Notes: generated by a model not told the origin, from the sequence alone. DNA of 64,000 nt from Saprospiraceae bacterium (GCA_027488935.1 JAIYAP010000008.1:1-64000), one strand, 5' to 3'. Shown: positions 1 through 8,903, counted from the stretch's first letter. A program made the numbers and translations.

Positions 1-346
1 GCCGACATTAAAACACTGTATTTCAACGAACTAATGATCGATAGAGTTTTTGAAGTGTTTGCCAATATCCCAAACCTCACAAAAAGTCATCCGGCATTAC
101 AAATACTATATAATCTTGGCAAAATCGCAGCATAATTCTTCACGAACCATTGATTTCAGATTTGATTTAATAACGAAAGACAGGGACGACAATAAATTCG
201 TCGATTGTGCAGTTGCTGCAAATGCTCATTTTATTGTTAGTGAAGACAAAGATTTTAAGGTGTTGGACAAAATACCATTCCCAAAGGTTGAAGTATTGGG
301 CTTAGAAGCATTCAAAATTAAATTAACAAAACAAGACAACACCTAA
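1..346 (+). pseudogene. PIN-domain toxin, frameshifted and 5'-truncated by the window edge
   Basis: Two reading frames together make the middle and end of a PIN-domain ribonuclease of the putative toxin-antitoxin PIN family. Frame 1 opens at the left edge and reads a helix ending FEVFANIPNLTK before a stop near 130. Frame 2 carries RDDNKFVDCAVAANAHFIVS and KVLDKIPFPKVEVLG up to the stop at 344-346. The second part aligns by eye with the intact PIN toxin at 8090-8506 (DDNKFVDCAVAGSANFIVT, RTIPFPKVNIL). Family members are read in one frame, so a frameshift, plus a stretch without counterpart in the middle, is inferred. The start lies outside the window. Alternatively the short frame-2 ORF from 50 is a degraded but translated remnant. 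Confidence 0.7.
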
Positions 347-445
347 CCTTCAAGCCATTCAATTACAGGCATTATTGTCTCCATATTTTGATCTAACTCG
401 GTTTGAAAAATTTTTCCGGGCAACTTGTTTTCAACAAAAACGCCG

Positions 446-1054
446 ATGATCCTACTAATCATAATTTCAATTTTCGGATGGCGGCTTTTTCAGCAAATAC
501 GTTTAAGCAAGGCTTTAAATTACATGTTACTTACTTATGTCCTGGTTTATTTTGGTTGGTTATACACAGAGGTAACCTTTAATCTGAGCTTTATCTACGA
601 TTGGCTGGATATGCTTTTTTTATTGTTTTTTGTGTTTGCGCTGAATTATTTGCTTTCAAAATGGGTAAAGCCAGAACTGTTCTATATCAGGCTTGTGCTA
701 CAAATAAGTATGTTATATGTGTTCCTATCCTTCTACTTCAATCTATCGCAAAATAGTCCAATATTGGATAGTATGGATGGTGGATATAAAATCACCAATA
801 ATAGCGCATATTCAATCACAACCAGAGGATTTGTAACCGGGTTTATGGATCAAGGGTTTGTCATTATCCTAAACAAAAATTTATGGTGTTTTGAAAAGGC
901 CGTTAAATATACAGATGGGGCTATTCATGACATATCGGATGATATCGTTGGATTTTATACGGATGATGACTTAAATGAGATTCATCTAACCTTTAGGCCA
1001 AATTTTCAAATGACGGAAACGTATAGTATATTACCATTGAGAAATATTAAGTGA
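446..1054 (+). CDS. Hypothetical membrane protein with four N-terminal transmembrane segments
   Basis: A protein of 202 residues that I do not recognise. The first hundred residues are strongly hydrophobic, with about four membrane helices (roughly 1-12, 27-45, 55-75 and 82-100). A soluble C-terminal half follows, with a beta-rich look and an acidic patch (TDGAIHDISDDIVGFYTDDD). I start at the ATG at 446; an in-frame TTG at 425 would add seven residues without improving the N-terminus. It lies between a PIN pseudogene and a DUF3592-like gene and is AT-rich compared with the genes after 1.6 kb, so this edge may be an accessory segment. No function can be given. Confidence 0.6.
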   Translation: MILLIIISIFGWRLFQQIRLSKALNYMLLTYVLVYFGWLYTEVTFNLSFIYDWLDMLFLLFFVFALNYLLSKWVKPELFYIRLVLQISMLYVFLSFYFNLSQNSPILDSMDGGYKITNNSAYSITTRGFVTGFMDQGFVIILNKNLWCFEKAVKYTDGAIHDISDDIVGFYTDDDLNEIHLTFRPNFQMTETYSILPLRNIK

Positions 1055-1142
1055 AATAATGTTCCTACCTTATTACCTTTCGCCACAAAGAAAAAGCATC
1101 ACCAAACGTTGCATGCCCACCCTTGCGTCAAAAGGTAACATC

Positions 1143-1574
1143 ATGATCAATCCATACGATTATTTGCCGCCCTATGTACTGTCCATATTTGCACTCGTTG
1201 GCACGTATTGTCTTATTATTGCGTACCAAAAAGAGCATGAAATCGAATATGTGTTGAAGCATGGTATCCGTACTACGGGAACGGTTACTGAAATCCGACC
1301 CCATCGCTCCGGCGATGGAACCGAAGCGCCCGTTGTAGATTTTAAAACTCAAAACGGTTCACATCGACATTTTTCATCGACCTATACGTTGCCTTGCAAT
1401 TATCAGGTTGGACAACAAGTAGAGATCTGGTATAAAACCAATAAATCCAACCGCATCGTTGCCTTGCCCGACGACAAACCAGGTACATTGCCCACCATTT
1501 TATTTCGATGGGGTATTGTACTTTGTCTTTTGAGTTATCCGGAGCTCATCAGGCGGCTGATGATGTTTCTTTAA
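1143..1574 (+). CDS. DUF3592-type small membrane protein
   Basis: A protein of 143 residues. It has one membrane helix near the N-terminus (VLSIFALVGTYCLIIAY) and a second at the C-terminus, flanking an extracytoplasmic beta domain with the pattern GIRTTGTVTEI, then VDFKTQNGSHRHFSS, then YQVGQQVEIWYKTNKSNRI. That order (TGTV, then VxF, then GQxVxVxY) is typical of DUF3592 proteins, whose role is unknown. The ATG at 1143 is preferred because the upstream extension from 1059 is polar and out of keeping with the family. Its stop lies 38 bases before the start of the next gene. Confidence 0.65.
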   Translation: MINPYDYLPPYVLSIFALVGTYCLIIAYQKEHEIEYVLKHGIRTTGTVTEIRPHRSGDGTEAPVVDFKTQNGSHRHFSSTYTLPCNYQVGQQVEIWYKTNKSNRIVALPDDKPGTLPTILFRWGIVLCLLSYPELIRRLMMFL

Positions 1575-1612
1575 GTCTACCTTCACTTTTACCTGCGAAA
1601 ATTAATTTATCC

Positions 1613-4600
1613 ATGATGGATTTTCACAAAAGCACGCATTGCTGCCTTCTTGCCCACTTTTCAGCTTGGGCTATTTTTTATCTGGGCCTTTTTGGGGGAC
1701 TATCGAGCTCCGCAAATGCCCAAATCATGGACGCCCAGCGATCAGGATTCACCTGGATATCCACCGAACAAGTTACCGATAAATCCTTTGGCGCTGGCTA
1801 TACCATGTACAGCGCTGCCTGGCCAATATTTAAGCAATATCCAGGACCAGACCGCTTCCAAATGGGATTGAGCAGCAGCTGGCTGACCACCCAACGGACG
1901 GGGAATGAACCTGCCCAGTTTTACACCACCATTGAAGGCGGCTTAGGCTGGTGGCATGACACGCGTTTTGGTACTAAAATACCCAAATTTATCATGGGTG
2001 GTGTTTCGTATAATTTTTATGCCTGGGCAAACGGACCCGGTGCCGGCAGAAGTGATATTTTACCCAATGGAGAGCGAGACTGGAGTACACCGGGCGGCAA
2101 ATACGGGGTCGCGCAATTATCCAACAAACTACTGTGGGCACCCGATGGCCTGAATATGGCGCAAAGTTTGAACGGCGAAATGCTCGGATATGGATATACT
2201 CCGCTGCCCCTCACAGAACCCATTTCAAATACAAATGGAACCAATGTCAAAACGGGCAATCAATGCTGGACACTGTTCCTGAACGCGACCAACTTCAAAG
2301 GCCCGGCAACCTTCTTTTTACCTACGTTCTGGACCGACCCAGTATTGCTGGAGCCCAGTTTGGAAGGATTGTTCCTGGATACAAGACCCTCTGATCCGAA
2401 TGTAGGTTTCGGTATTGAGCATGCAGGATCTCCAGCAATTATTGCGCTGGATGACACAGGAAATCCTTATGCTAAAGTGGAAAGACTACATTTTCCCGTA
2501 AATAATGACGATAATTCCATCATTCTGAATCAAATTTCGGTCTATTCCCAAAATGCGCTTTGGAACGATCTGACAAACTGGTTCAATGGCGGGCCTGCGG
2601 TATTGCCGGGTATTGCTGCCAATGGGACGTATGGTGTTCCGTTTGTCAACAATGGCGGTGCCATGTTCGCTGAAATCGCAGGCAACGGGATAAAACATGA
2701 AATTGACTTGAATTACATTGATAATGTTCAGCAAAATGCCAACAACATGGGTTTTGAATATGACCTGAATGTCGTGGAGCAAGATGAACGCAATTTCAAG
2801 TTGCCCGAATATTTTAAACTAGACCCGGATAATAAATGGCGTGCTGTTAAAAAAGAATCGGTCCCGGCTTCTACAAATTTGACAACCACCGCCGTACCAA
2901 GATCGCCCCGACCAGAAATTGCTTATTTGACCCCCTTGGAACCCGACTGTGTTTGGCAAGACCCCAACGGCCCCTGGAATAGTCCCGGACCGACCGCAGG
3001 CCCATTCAAGGCGGAACTCGGCGACGGCACCACGGTTACCTATTATTGGTACCGTTTTGTAGACCAACCCGCCATCATCCACGCGAACCTTCCAGCGGAT
3101 GTGCGTACGAAAATGCAAAGCCGCATCGAACTTATACATGCCAATTGGCGGCATACCGATGAATATTTAGCCCCTCCCGCGGTAGGAAAAATAGCGACCG
3201 TTGATCCCGCTGCGCTGGTGCAACCACCCGCAGGGCTGGAAATTGGGTATGTTCCGATTGTTACAAGACAAGAGAAAACCCCAAAAAAAGTAAGGGTATT
3301 TGTGTTGGCGGGACAATCGAATATGGAAGGTTACGGAACCATCCAAGATGCTGAAAATGACCCTGGCAGTTTGGTGGATGTACTTGAAAAAGATATAAGC
3401 GGAAAGTGGTCTGAAATTGGCAAAAAAGATGATTGGACAATCTTGGAGCATGCCTACTTATATTTTGCACGGAATGGCGATACCCTCAAATCGAATGTAA
3501 CCGTTGGGCAAGGGGCCTATGCTGATCTAATCGGACCAGAATTAATGTTTGCACATCAGCTGGATGCTTATTATGATGACCCGGTGTTAATTATAAAAAC
3601 GGCCTGGGGAGGAAAGAGTTTGGCAGAAGATTTTCGTCCACCGTCTGCGGGCGGTACAACGGGTGCATATTACCATGCGATGATTCAAACGGTGAAAGAC
3701 GTCACTGAAAACCTGGGAACCGAATTTCCAAACATAGGCACAACGGATTTTGAAATTTCAGGATTCGGCTGGCTACAAGGTTGGAACGATGGTGCATCGG
3801 ACGATTTTTTGAATGGTTACGAAAGCAATTTGTACCACTTAGTCAACGATGTAAGAAAAGACTTGAACATACCGAATTTACCCGTTGTTATTGCAAGTTC
3901 AGGGCAGGGCGGATTTGAACAAATTAATGATCCCTGGGTACAAAGTATGCAAAATATCGTTTCTGTAGCACAGCAAAGTGTGGGCTGTAACGATACATTA
4001 TATGGCGGCAAAGCAGGTTTTGTGGACACTAAACCGTATTATCTGAACCGATCCGAATCGCCGGAAGACGCCATTTATCACTTCAACAACAATGCCCTTA
4101 CGTTCTTAAACATTGGAAAAGGAATGGGGGATGAAATGATTCGGGCAATCAATGACATGGCATTTTGCTATCAAGACTGTGCGGATCCGGTATCGCCCGG
4201 TATTGTATCGGTCGGCAATACAGTATGGAATGATTTGAATCGCGATGGGGTAAAAGGCCCCGATGAGCCTGGAATTCCAGGGGTATCGCTGGTGATTTGG
4301 TCGGATCCTGATGGCGATGGCATCCCCGATTGGCAGGGTTTTGGCGGCGTTCAGGTAACGGATGCAAATGGAAACTATCGTTTTTCGGGTCTGAAACCTG
4401 GGAACTATGTGGTTTTTGTATGGAGTGTTGACAACTGGGGGCCCGGACAGCCCTTAGAAAACTTCATATCAACCAAGAATTTTCAGGCAAATGCAGACAA
4501 TGATGTAAACGAAGATAACAATGGTTCGGGCAATCCTTTTTCGGACATCATGTCGGGCATTGTGACGCTCAAATCGGATGAAGAACCCTTGAACGACGGT

Positions 4601-4942
4601 GATCCCTTCAATTGTTATTTTGATTATGATGCGAGTGGCAACAACACGGTCGATTTTGGCTTTTATGATCCGAGTGTGAGCGCCGTGAACGGAGATTTAC
4701 CGGATGAAGATTGGGTTCAGATTTTCCCTTTACCGGTTGTGCGGGCGTTTACCATCAAAGGAAACCTGGATTTGTACGAGCTAGAAATATACGATGCGGT
4801 TGGTCGAATGCTTCGGAGGATAGACGCCCGTGCAGCGGTTCAAACGGTTGATATTTCGGCGTTTCCTGCTGGTTTGTATTTTGTTAAAACGATAAAACGG
4901 GCGGATAAGCATAGCAGGATGCATAAGATTGTCAAGCAATAG
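1613..4942 (+). CDS. Secreted SGNH/sialate O-acetylesterase-like protein with SdrD-type domain and T9SS sorting signal
   Basis: A protein of 1109 residues. A signal peptide covers residues 1-36 (cut after ANA). An unrecognised N-terminal region of about 500 residues is followed by a carbohydrate-esterase domain of the SASA (PF03629) type. Its GQSNMEG block places the catalytic Ser at 569, WLQGWND lies at 720-726, and the Asp819/His823 pair lies in EDAIYHF. An SdrD B-like domain follows at about 865-1020 (GNTVWNDLNRDGVKGPDEPG, then YRFSGLKPGNYVV), and a T9SS sorting domain at the end (LPVVRAFTIKG, VGRMLRRIDA, GLYFVKTI). The family removes acetyl groups from sugars, so a surface or secreted role on polysaccharides is inferred. 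The ATG at 1613 gives the signal peptide; the longer frame from 1508 would overlap the preceding gene. Confidence 0.85.
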   Translation: MMDFHKSTHCCLLAHFSAWAIFYLGLFGGLSSSANAQIMDAQRSGFTWISTEQVTDKSFGAGYTMYSAAWPIFKQYPGPDRFQMGLSSSWLTTQRTGNEPAQFYTTIEGGLGWWHDTRFGTKIPKFIMGGVSYNFYAWANGPGAGRSDILPNGERDWSTPGGKYGVAQLSNKLLWAPDGLNMAQSLNGEMLGYGYTPLPLTEPISNTNGTNVKTGNQCWTLFLNATNFKGPATFFLPTFWTDPVLLEPSLEGLFLDTRPSDPNVGFGIEHAGSPAIIALDDTGNPYAKVERLHFPVNNDDNSIILNQISVYSQNALWNDLTNWFNGGPAVLPGIAANGTYGVPFVNNGGAMFAEIAGNGIKHEIDLNYIDNVQQNANNMGFEYDLNVVEQDERNFKLPEYFKLDPDNKWRAVKKESVPASTNLTTTAVPRSPRPEIAYLTPLEPDCVWQDPNGPWNSPGPTAGPFKAELGDGTTVTYYWYRFVDQPAIIHANLPADVRTKMQSRIELIHANWRHTDEYLAPPAVGKIATVDPAALVQPPAGLEIGYVPIVTRQEKTPKKVRVFVLAGQSNMEGYGTIQDAENDPGSLVDVLEKDISGKWSEIGKKDDWTILEHAYLYFARNGDTLKSNVTVGQGAYADLIGPELMFAHQLDAYYDDPVLIIKTAWGGKSLAEDFRPPSAGGTTGAYYHAMIQTVKDVTENLGTEFPNIGTTDFEISGFGWLQGWNDGASDDFLNGYESNLYHLVNDVRKDLNIPNLPVVIASSGQGGFEQINDPWVQSMQNIVSVAQQSVGCNDTLYGGKAGFVDTKPYYLNRSESPEDAIYHFNNNALTFLNIGKGMGDEMIRAINDMAFCYQDCADPVSPGIVSVGNTVWNDLNRDGVKGPDEPGIPGVSLVIWSDPDGDGIPDWQGFGGVQVTDANGNYRFSGLKPGNYVVFVWSVDNWGPGQPLENFISTKNFQANADNDVNEDNNGSGNPFSDIMSGIVTLKSDEEPLNDGDPFNCYFDYDASGNNTVDFGFYDPSVSAVNGDLPDEDWVQIFPLPVVRAFTIKGNLDLYELEIYDAVGRMLRRIDARAAVQTVDISAFPAGLYFVKTIKRADKHSRMHKIVKQ

Positions 4943-4965
4943 AGGTGCTAAATCAAATATAAAAA

Positions 4966-6270
4966 ATGAGGAAAGCCAGGCCGCTAATTCTTTTCGGAGT
5001 AATTTTATTTTCATGTTTTTCAAGAACACAAGCGCAGATTTATCTTGAAGCGATCGGCGGTATCAAAGAATTAAATCTTTGTACTTGCGATGTGACGGAA
5101 ATTGCACCGACGATAAGTTCTTCAGCCATTGGAGTTTCGCAAAACCAAAATCTTGTGTACTTAGGTAGCGATCAAGTATTTTCATATAATTTAATTACAG
5201 GCAATACTACTTTGTTAGGCGATGTTTCGGGCGGGGCAAATAATTTAGTGGTTGCTGAAAATGGGTTAATTTATTCCGTAGGGATTAATGCAGCTGGAAC
5301 AGGTAGTTTTTTAGGCGTATTAAATCCTGTATCAGGCGTTTTTACCAATTTGGGAGATTTGCCCATCGACTTATTTTCTGGTGGCGATTTGTTTTTTTAT
5401 AATGGCCTTTTATATATGTTAGGTGGAACTAGCTTTGTTGGTGGTATTTATCAAATTCCAATAGCTAATCCAGCGGCAACATTTCTTGTATTTGATAATC
5501 CTACTATAGGTATTGGCGCAGCCTCTTTTTATGTAGGAGGCATTCAAAAAGTGTTTGTTTCAGTCAATAATGGTAATACAGATGATGTTTTTGAGTTAGA
5601 TATGACTACGGGTGCGCTTACATTAGTCTGCCCGACGATACAAAGCATTTTCGATATGGGCGCATGGTCTGGTTTACAATTTAATGCTTGTTGCGCCAAT
5701 GATGCTGGCCATTTTCAATCGCTATCGCTGGTTCAAGCATGTGCAGACGAAAGTATCACCCTGGATCATCTTGGAGATGAAGTTTTAAATCCGGGTGCAG
5801 CCCTTTCATTTGTTTTGGTAACCGATTCGACGGCAACGTTGCCAACTGGGATTTTGCAAATTTCTGCCACGCCGACTTTTACTTTTAATGCTTCCAACAT
5901 GGAGGTGAATACGGTTTATTTTGTTGCAGCAGTAGCGGCACCTGGACCGGCTGGCGCGCCAGATTGGTCGAGTAATTGTATTGACCTTTCTTACTTTGCA
6001 AAAGTTAAATGGAATGCATTGCCCTCTTTCGAAGTTGTAAGCTTTCCTTCGGCAGTTTGCGCAAATGGTTGTGCAGAGGTTTCGCTTCTTTTTTCAGGAA
6101 ATTTTCCAATTAACTTATCCTGGTCCATGGATAACTTGACCGGTGTTTTTTCTGCGGATATGCCGAATGAAGTACTTTCTATTTGTCCTCCACCAGGTCA
6201 GAACTTCCCAATCGGAAGTTTAGATTTACAATTTTTGAGTATTTCGGATGGGAATTGTGCTTGTCCGTAG
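4966..6270 (+). CDS. Secreted protein, probably C-terminally truncated
   Basis: A protein of 434 residues with a clear signal peptide (cleavage after SRTQA, about residue 23). Residues 25-245 look like a beta-propeller built from quantity-over-time phrases (LVYLGSDQVFSYNLITGNTT, ENGLIYSVG, VFELDMTTGALTLVCP), as in the N-terminal region of large Saprospiria surface proteins. Residues 250-434 resemble the repeated ig-like unit of the same proteins, ending at FLSISDGNCACP. In related proteins as I know them such a unit is followed by more units and a sorting domain. Here the frame stops at once, with no sorting signal, 56 bases before a 100-bp repeat. I infer a 3' truncation; the protein could still be exported but perhaps not anchored. 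Confidence 0.65.
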   Translation: MRKARPLILFGVILFSCFSRTQAQIYLEAIGGIKELNLCTCDVTEIAPTISSSAIGVSQNQNLVYLGSDQVFSYNLITGNTTLLGDVSGGANNLVVAENGLIYSVGINAAGTGSFLGVLNPVSGVFTNLGDLPIDLFSGGDLFFYNGLLYMLGGTSFVGGIYQIPIANPAATFLVFDNPTIGIGAASFYVGGIQKVFVSVNNGNTDDVFELDMTTGALTLVCPTIQSIFDMGAWSGLQFNACCANDAGHFQSLSLVQACADESITLDHLGDEVLNPGAALSFVLVTDSTATLPTGILQISATPTFTFNASNMEVNTVYFVAAVAAPGPAGAPDWSSNCIDLSYFAKVKWNALPSFEVVSFPSAVCANGCAEVSLLFSGNFPINLSWSMDNLTGVFSADMPNEVLSICPPPGQNFPIGSLDLQFLSISDGNCACP

Positions 6271-6326
6271 TTTTTTTTAAAAAAAACGACCTGGACGATT
6301 CAATTTTGATCGGGGAGGAAATAAAC

Positions 6327-6427
6327 AAAACCTTCACAGACACCACTTTGTGCAAAACCAAGGCTTCGCAGTCTAAAAAATTCGAGGCAGACAGAACGGG
6401 GGTTGGGCGTAGTTGCTAGTAGCCGGA
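6327..6427. repeat. Copy 1 of the ~100-bp dispersed element
   Basis: First of three near-identical copies (others at 7974-8078 and 8798-8903), all in the same orientation. The shared segment begins with aaaaccttcacagaca and ends at tgctagtagccgg. It follows an 8T/8A palindrome at 6271-6286 that sits directly behind the stop of the preceding, probably truncated gene. The gap between genes here (6271-6575) otherwise holds only the promoter of the next gene. No long internal palindrome is present; the hexamer CAGACA occurs twice in direct orientation. Confidence 0.9.
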
Positions 6428-6459
6428 TCTCAATCTCCCTTTTGGGGCACCTAAAATAG

Positions 6460-6490
6460 TTGGATAACGCTTCCAAAGTCCGTAACTTTG
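6460..6490 (+). promoter_or_regulatory. Bacteroidota-type promoter for the 6576 lipoprotein gene
   Basis: TTG at 6460-6462, a spacer of 20, then TAACTTTG at 6483-6490, which fits the -33 TTG / -7 TAnnTTTG pattern. Just downstream an inverted pair, GTTGTACCC at 6492-6500 and GGGTACAAC at 6548-6556, frames most of the leader and could form a long-range stem upstream of the start codon. Confidence 0.6.
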
Positions 6491-6575
6491 TGTTGTACCC
6501 ATGTCGGAAAATTAAAAGATCTTAGCATTCCCAAATAGAAAAAATACGGGTACAACCAAAACAAAATCGACCTCC

Positions 6576-7961
6576 ATGAAGTCCAACATCAACCTACCAC
6601 TCATCTTGTTTGCGTTATGCCTAATTACTGCCTGCAAAAAAGACAACAATGACTTTAGCATTGTTATAAACCAATCAACGACAGCAGGTTATACGGTTAC
6701 TTTAAGTACCCAGACTAGTAGTTCAGGCACCTACAGTTGGGATTTCGGAGACGGTTCCGCTACTTCCAACGAAGCGAATCCTACCCACGCATACGCTTGC
6801 CCGGGCGAATATACCGTCAAACTTACCGTAACCGTGGATGGTAAAACCAGCACCGAAAACCAAAATATTACCATCCAGCCCATTACGTTTAAGAAAAAAT
6901 TTAGCTCGTCTTCCTCGCTATCTCCTGCAACGGTAGTTCGTACTGCCGATGAGGGATATGCTGTATTTGGGTCAAATCAGACCGATCCCCTTGATTTATT
7001 TTATTTCTTGAAAACGGATGAACTGGGGAAAAAGGTTTGGGATAAAACTTACGCCAGCAACACCAACATTTTAGGGAAAGCAATGTGTCGTACCGCTGAC
7101 GGAGGATATGCATTGTTTGGCATCAAAGACCAACTCAATAGCTCTACGACAGACTTATATTTGCTAAAAATTGACAGTTTAGGCAATAAATTATGGGATA
7201 AATCCTACGGCGGTAATTCGCGTGAAGATCCGGGCAGTATTCTACAAACTGCCGATGGAGGTTTTGCTATATTAGGAAGCACTACAGATACCATCGCAGG
7301 AACGTCCAACTTTTACTTAGTAAAAACGGATGCCCAAGGACAAGTACAATGGGAGCAAACCTATGGTGGTCAGGAAAACCAGAGTGCCTCTTCTCTGGTA
7401 ATCACGCCCGACGGAGGATATGCAATGCTTGGCTATACCAATGAAACGGCACAAGGAGATGATTTCTATTTGGTAAAAGTAAATGCTTCCGGTGCCCTGG
7501 AATGGGAAAAAACCTTTGGGGACGAATATATTAATTTGGGAACTTCGCTCGAAAATGCGCAAGATGGAGGTTTTGTGCTGGTAGGTTCGAGCCAACAGCC
7601 CGATGGTTTTATTGCGAATGATATTTACTTAATTAAAACGAATCAATTCGGAGAAAAAGAATGGGATAATCGCTTCAGTTTAATTGGTAATGAAGGAGCA
7701 AGTTCTATCAAACGCACGGCGGAAGGAGGCTATATTATATTGGGGTACACCAATGGCAGCGGGGCAGGAAATTTTGATATGCTCTTAATTAAAACCGATA
7801 AAAACGGTCAGATTGAATGGTCTAAAACGCATGGAGAATCTACTTATGATGTTGGCATTAGCATCGAGCAAGTTTCTGATTGCGATGGATACATTTTAAC
7901 CGGTTTGCAGTTTTTTCAAATTGGACTTATAAAAACGGATAAAGACGGAAATGCTCAATAA
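6576..7961 (+). CDS. PKD-domain lipoprotein with seven ~50-residue propeller-like repeats
   Basis: A protein of 461 residues. A lipoprotein signal ends in LITAC with the lipid-bearing Cys at 20. A PKD domain follows at about 35-100 (SGTYSWDFGDGS, then HAYACPGEYTVKLTV). From about 110 to the end, seven repeats share the pattern R-TADGGYA-x-x-G, then DLYLLKIDSLGNKLWDKSYG. This repeat is common in Bacteroidota surface proteins and probably forms a beta-propeller. There is no T9SS sorting domain, so it is likely an outer-membrane-anchored lipoprotein. The ATG at 6576 starts the signal peptide and lies downstream of a good promoter at 6460-6490. It is followed directly by repeat copy 2. Its function is unknown; binding of polymers or proteins is the usual guess. 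Confidence 0.8.
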   Translation: MKSNINLPLILFALCLITACKKDNNDFSIVINQSTTAGYTVTLSTQTSSSGTYSWDFGDGSATSNEANPTHAYACPGEYTVKLTVTVDGKTSTENQNITIQPITFKKKFSSSSSLSPATVVRTADEGYAVFGSNQTDPLDLFYFLKTDELGKKVWDKTYASNTNILGKAMCRTADGGYALFGIKDQLNSSTTDLYLLKIDSLGNKLWDKSYGGNSREDPGSILQTADGGFAILGSTTDTIAGTSNFYLVKTDAQGQVQWEQTYGGQENQSASSLVITPDGGYAMLGYTNETAQGDDFYLVKVNASGALEWEKTFGDEYINLGTSLENAQDGGFVLVGSSQQPDGFIANDIYLIKTNQFGEKEWDNRFSLIGNEGASSIKRTAEGGYIILGYTNGSGAGNFDMLLIKTDKNGQIEWSKTHGESTYDVGISIEQVSDCDGYILTGLQFFQIGLIKTDKDGNAQ

Positions 7962-7973
7962 TGCTGTGTGTTA

Positions 7974-8078
7974 AAAACCTTCACAGACACCACTTTGTGC
8001 AAAACCAAGGCTTCGCAGTCTAAAAAATTCGAGGCAGACAGAACGGGGGGGTGAGTAGTTGCTAGTAGCCGGACAAGT
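7974..8078. repeat. Copy 2 of the ~100-bp dispersed element
   Basis: Same element as 6327-6427. It differs near its end (gggggggtgagtag in place of gggggttgggcgtag) but then matches copy 3 through ccggacaagt. It lies 12 bases beyond the stop codon of the PIN toxin gene, so with copy 3 it brackets the toxin-antitoxin operon as a direct repeat. Confidence 0.9.
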
Positions 8079-8089
8079 AAGGGGACTAA

Positions 8090-8506
8090 TCACGGAATTC
8101 CCTGCAACACCATTTCCAGGAATTCTTCTGCTGTTAAAATGTTAACTTTGGGAAAAGGTATGGTTCGGAGCACCTTAAAATGCTTATCATTGGTAACAAT
8201 AAAATTGGCGCTCCCCGCCACAGCACAATCGACAAATTTATTGTCATCCAGGTCGGCAGCAATCAGGTTCCAATAATAGTATTTTTGAATATAATGGACG
8301 TTTGGCAGGGTTTCCAGGGTTTCTAAAATGAAGTTCGCCAATTCTGGGCTGAGATCTCCGCCAAGGATCTCTTCATATTCTTCAAGGATGTCAGTCGTAA
8401 TTAGTAATTCGAATTCTCCATTGCGGAGGCCTTGCCAAATCGGATAAAATTGCGACCGCCGTGCAATAGCGACCGACAACACATTTGTGTCCATTACAAT
8501 TTTCAC
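8090..8506 (-). CDS. PIN-domain toxin (putative ribonuclease) of a type II toxin-antitoxin pair
   Basis: A protein of 138 residues of the putative toxin-antitoxin PIN family. It begins with MKIVMDTNVL, placing the first catalytic Asp at 6. Further acidic positions fit the PIN active site: Glu43 in DILEEYEEIL, Asp93 in DDNKFVDCAVA and Asp107 in TNDKHF. PIN toxins are Mg-dependent RNases that block translation until bound by their antitoxin. The start follows the antitoxin stop by two bases, so both are made from one message. The gene is intact, unlike the relative at 1-346. Two copies of a 100-bp repeat flank the operon. Confidence 0.85.
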   Translation of the reverse strand: MKIVMDTNVLSVAIARRSQFYPIWQGLRNGEFELLITTDILEEYEEILGGDLSPELANFILETLETLPNVHYIQKYYYWNLIAADLDDNKFVDCAVAGSANFIVTNDKHFKVLRTIPFPKVNILTAEEFLEMVLQGIP

Positions 8507-8508
8507 AG

Positions 8509-8742
8509 CTAAGATCTGCGGCGGTAAGGAGTGCGAGCGTGCTTGCTGAGGATTTTATCTTCAGAAAGCCCCTTTTCAGCCCAAAGTTTATCGGCCAGGT
8601 CGGAGGCCTTGTCTGCAAAATACTGCCCCAAAAGGCGTTTTATTTCCAGGAGGTCTTTTTCATCAACCGTGCGGGCGTAAATTTTCAACAACTCCAATTG
8701 CAAGTTGGTAAATGGTTGTGGTATTGCTTCAGCAGTCGGCAT
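8509..8742 (-). CDS. Antitoxin partner of the PIN toxin
   Basis: A protein of 77 residues placed directly upstream of the PIN toxin gene, the normal order for such operons. It is mostly helical, with an acidic middle (RTVDEKDLLEIKRLLGQYFADKASDLADKLWAEKG) and a basic tail (KHARTPYRRRS). That fits a small antitoxin which wraps around its toxin. I cannot see a standard DNA-binding fold (AbrB, RHH or Phd), so the family is inferred from position and size. A well-formed promoter, TTTG-N19-TATATTTG at 8760-8790, starts 18 bases upstream of its ATG. Confidence 0.75.
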   Translation of the reverse strand: MPTAEAIPQPFTNLQLELLKIYARTVDEKDLLEIKRLLGQYFADKASDLADKLWAEKGLSEDKILSKHARTPYRRRS

Positions 8743-8759
8743 AGTGGCAAACTTTTTTG

Positions 8760-8790
8760 CAAATATACAGGAAAAGGGGTTTTACACAAA
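8760..8790 (-). promoter_or_regulatory. Promoter of the antitoxin/toxin operon
   Basis: Read on the minus strand: TTTG (8790-8787), a spacer of 19, then TATATTTG (8767-8760). This is a full match to the Bacteroidota pattern. The -33 element ends 7 bases from the edge of repeat copy 3, so the operon carries its own promoter inside the repeat-bounded segment. Confidence 0.65.
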
Positions 8791-8797
8791 AATAATC

Positions 8798-8903
8798 AAA
8801 ACCTTCACAGACACCACTTTGTGCAAAACCAAGGCTTCGCAGTCTAAAAAATTCGAGGCAGACAGAACGGGGGTTGGGCGTAGTTGCTAGTAGCCGGACA
8901 AGT
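8798..8903. repeat. Copy 3 of the ~100-bp dispersed element
   Basis: Same element as at 6327 and 7974, identical to copy 1 over almost its whole length and to copy 2 at the end (ccggacaagt). The gap from 8743 to 9217 holds this copy, the antitoxin promoter, a second minus-strand TATCTTTG box at 8997-9004 with no obvious gene, and a 52-bp tandem duplication. Confidence 0.9.

Noticed and set aside
4781..5029. Minus-strand gene over the SGNH/next-gene junction
   Set aside because: It is antisense to the T9SS domain and to a clear signal peptide; a shadow frame.
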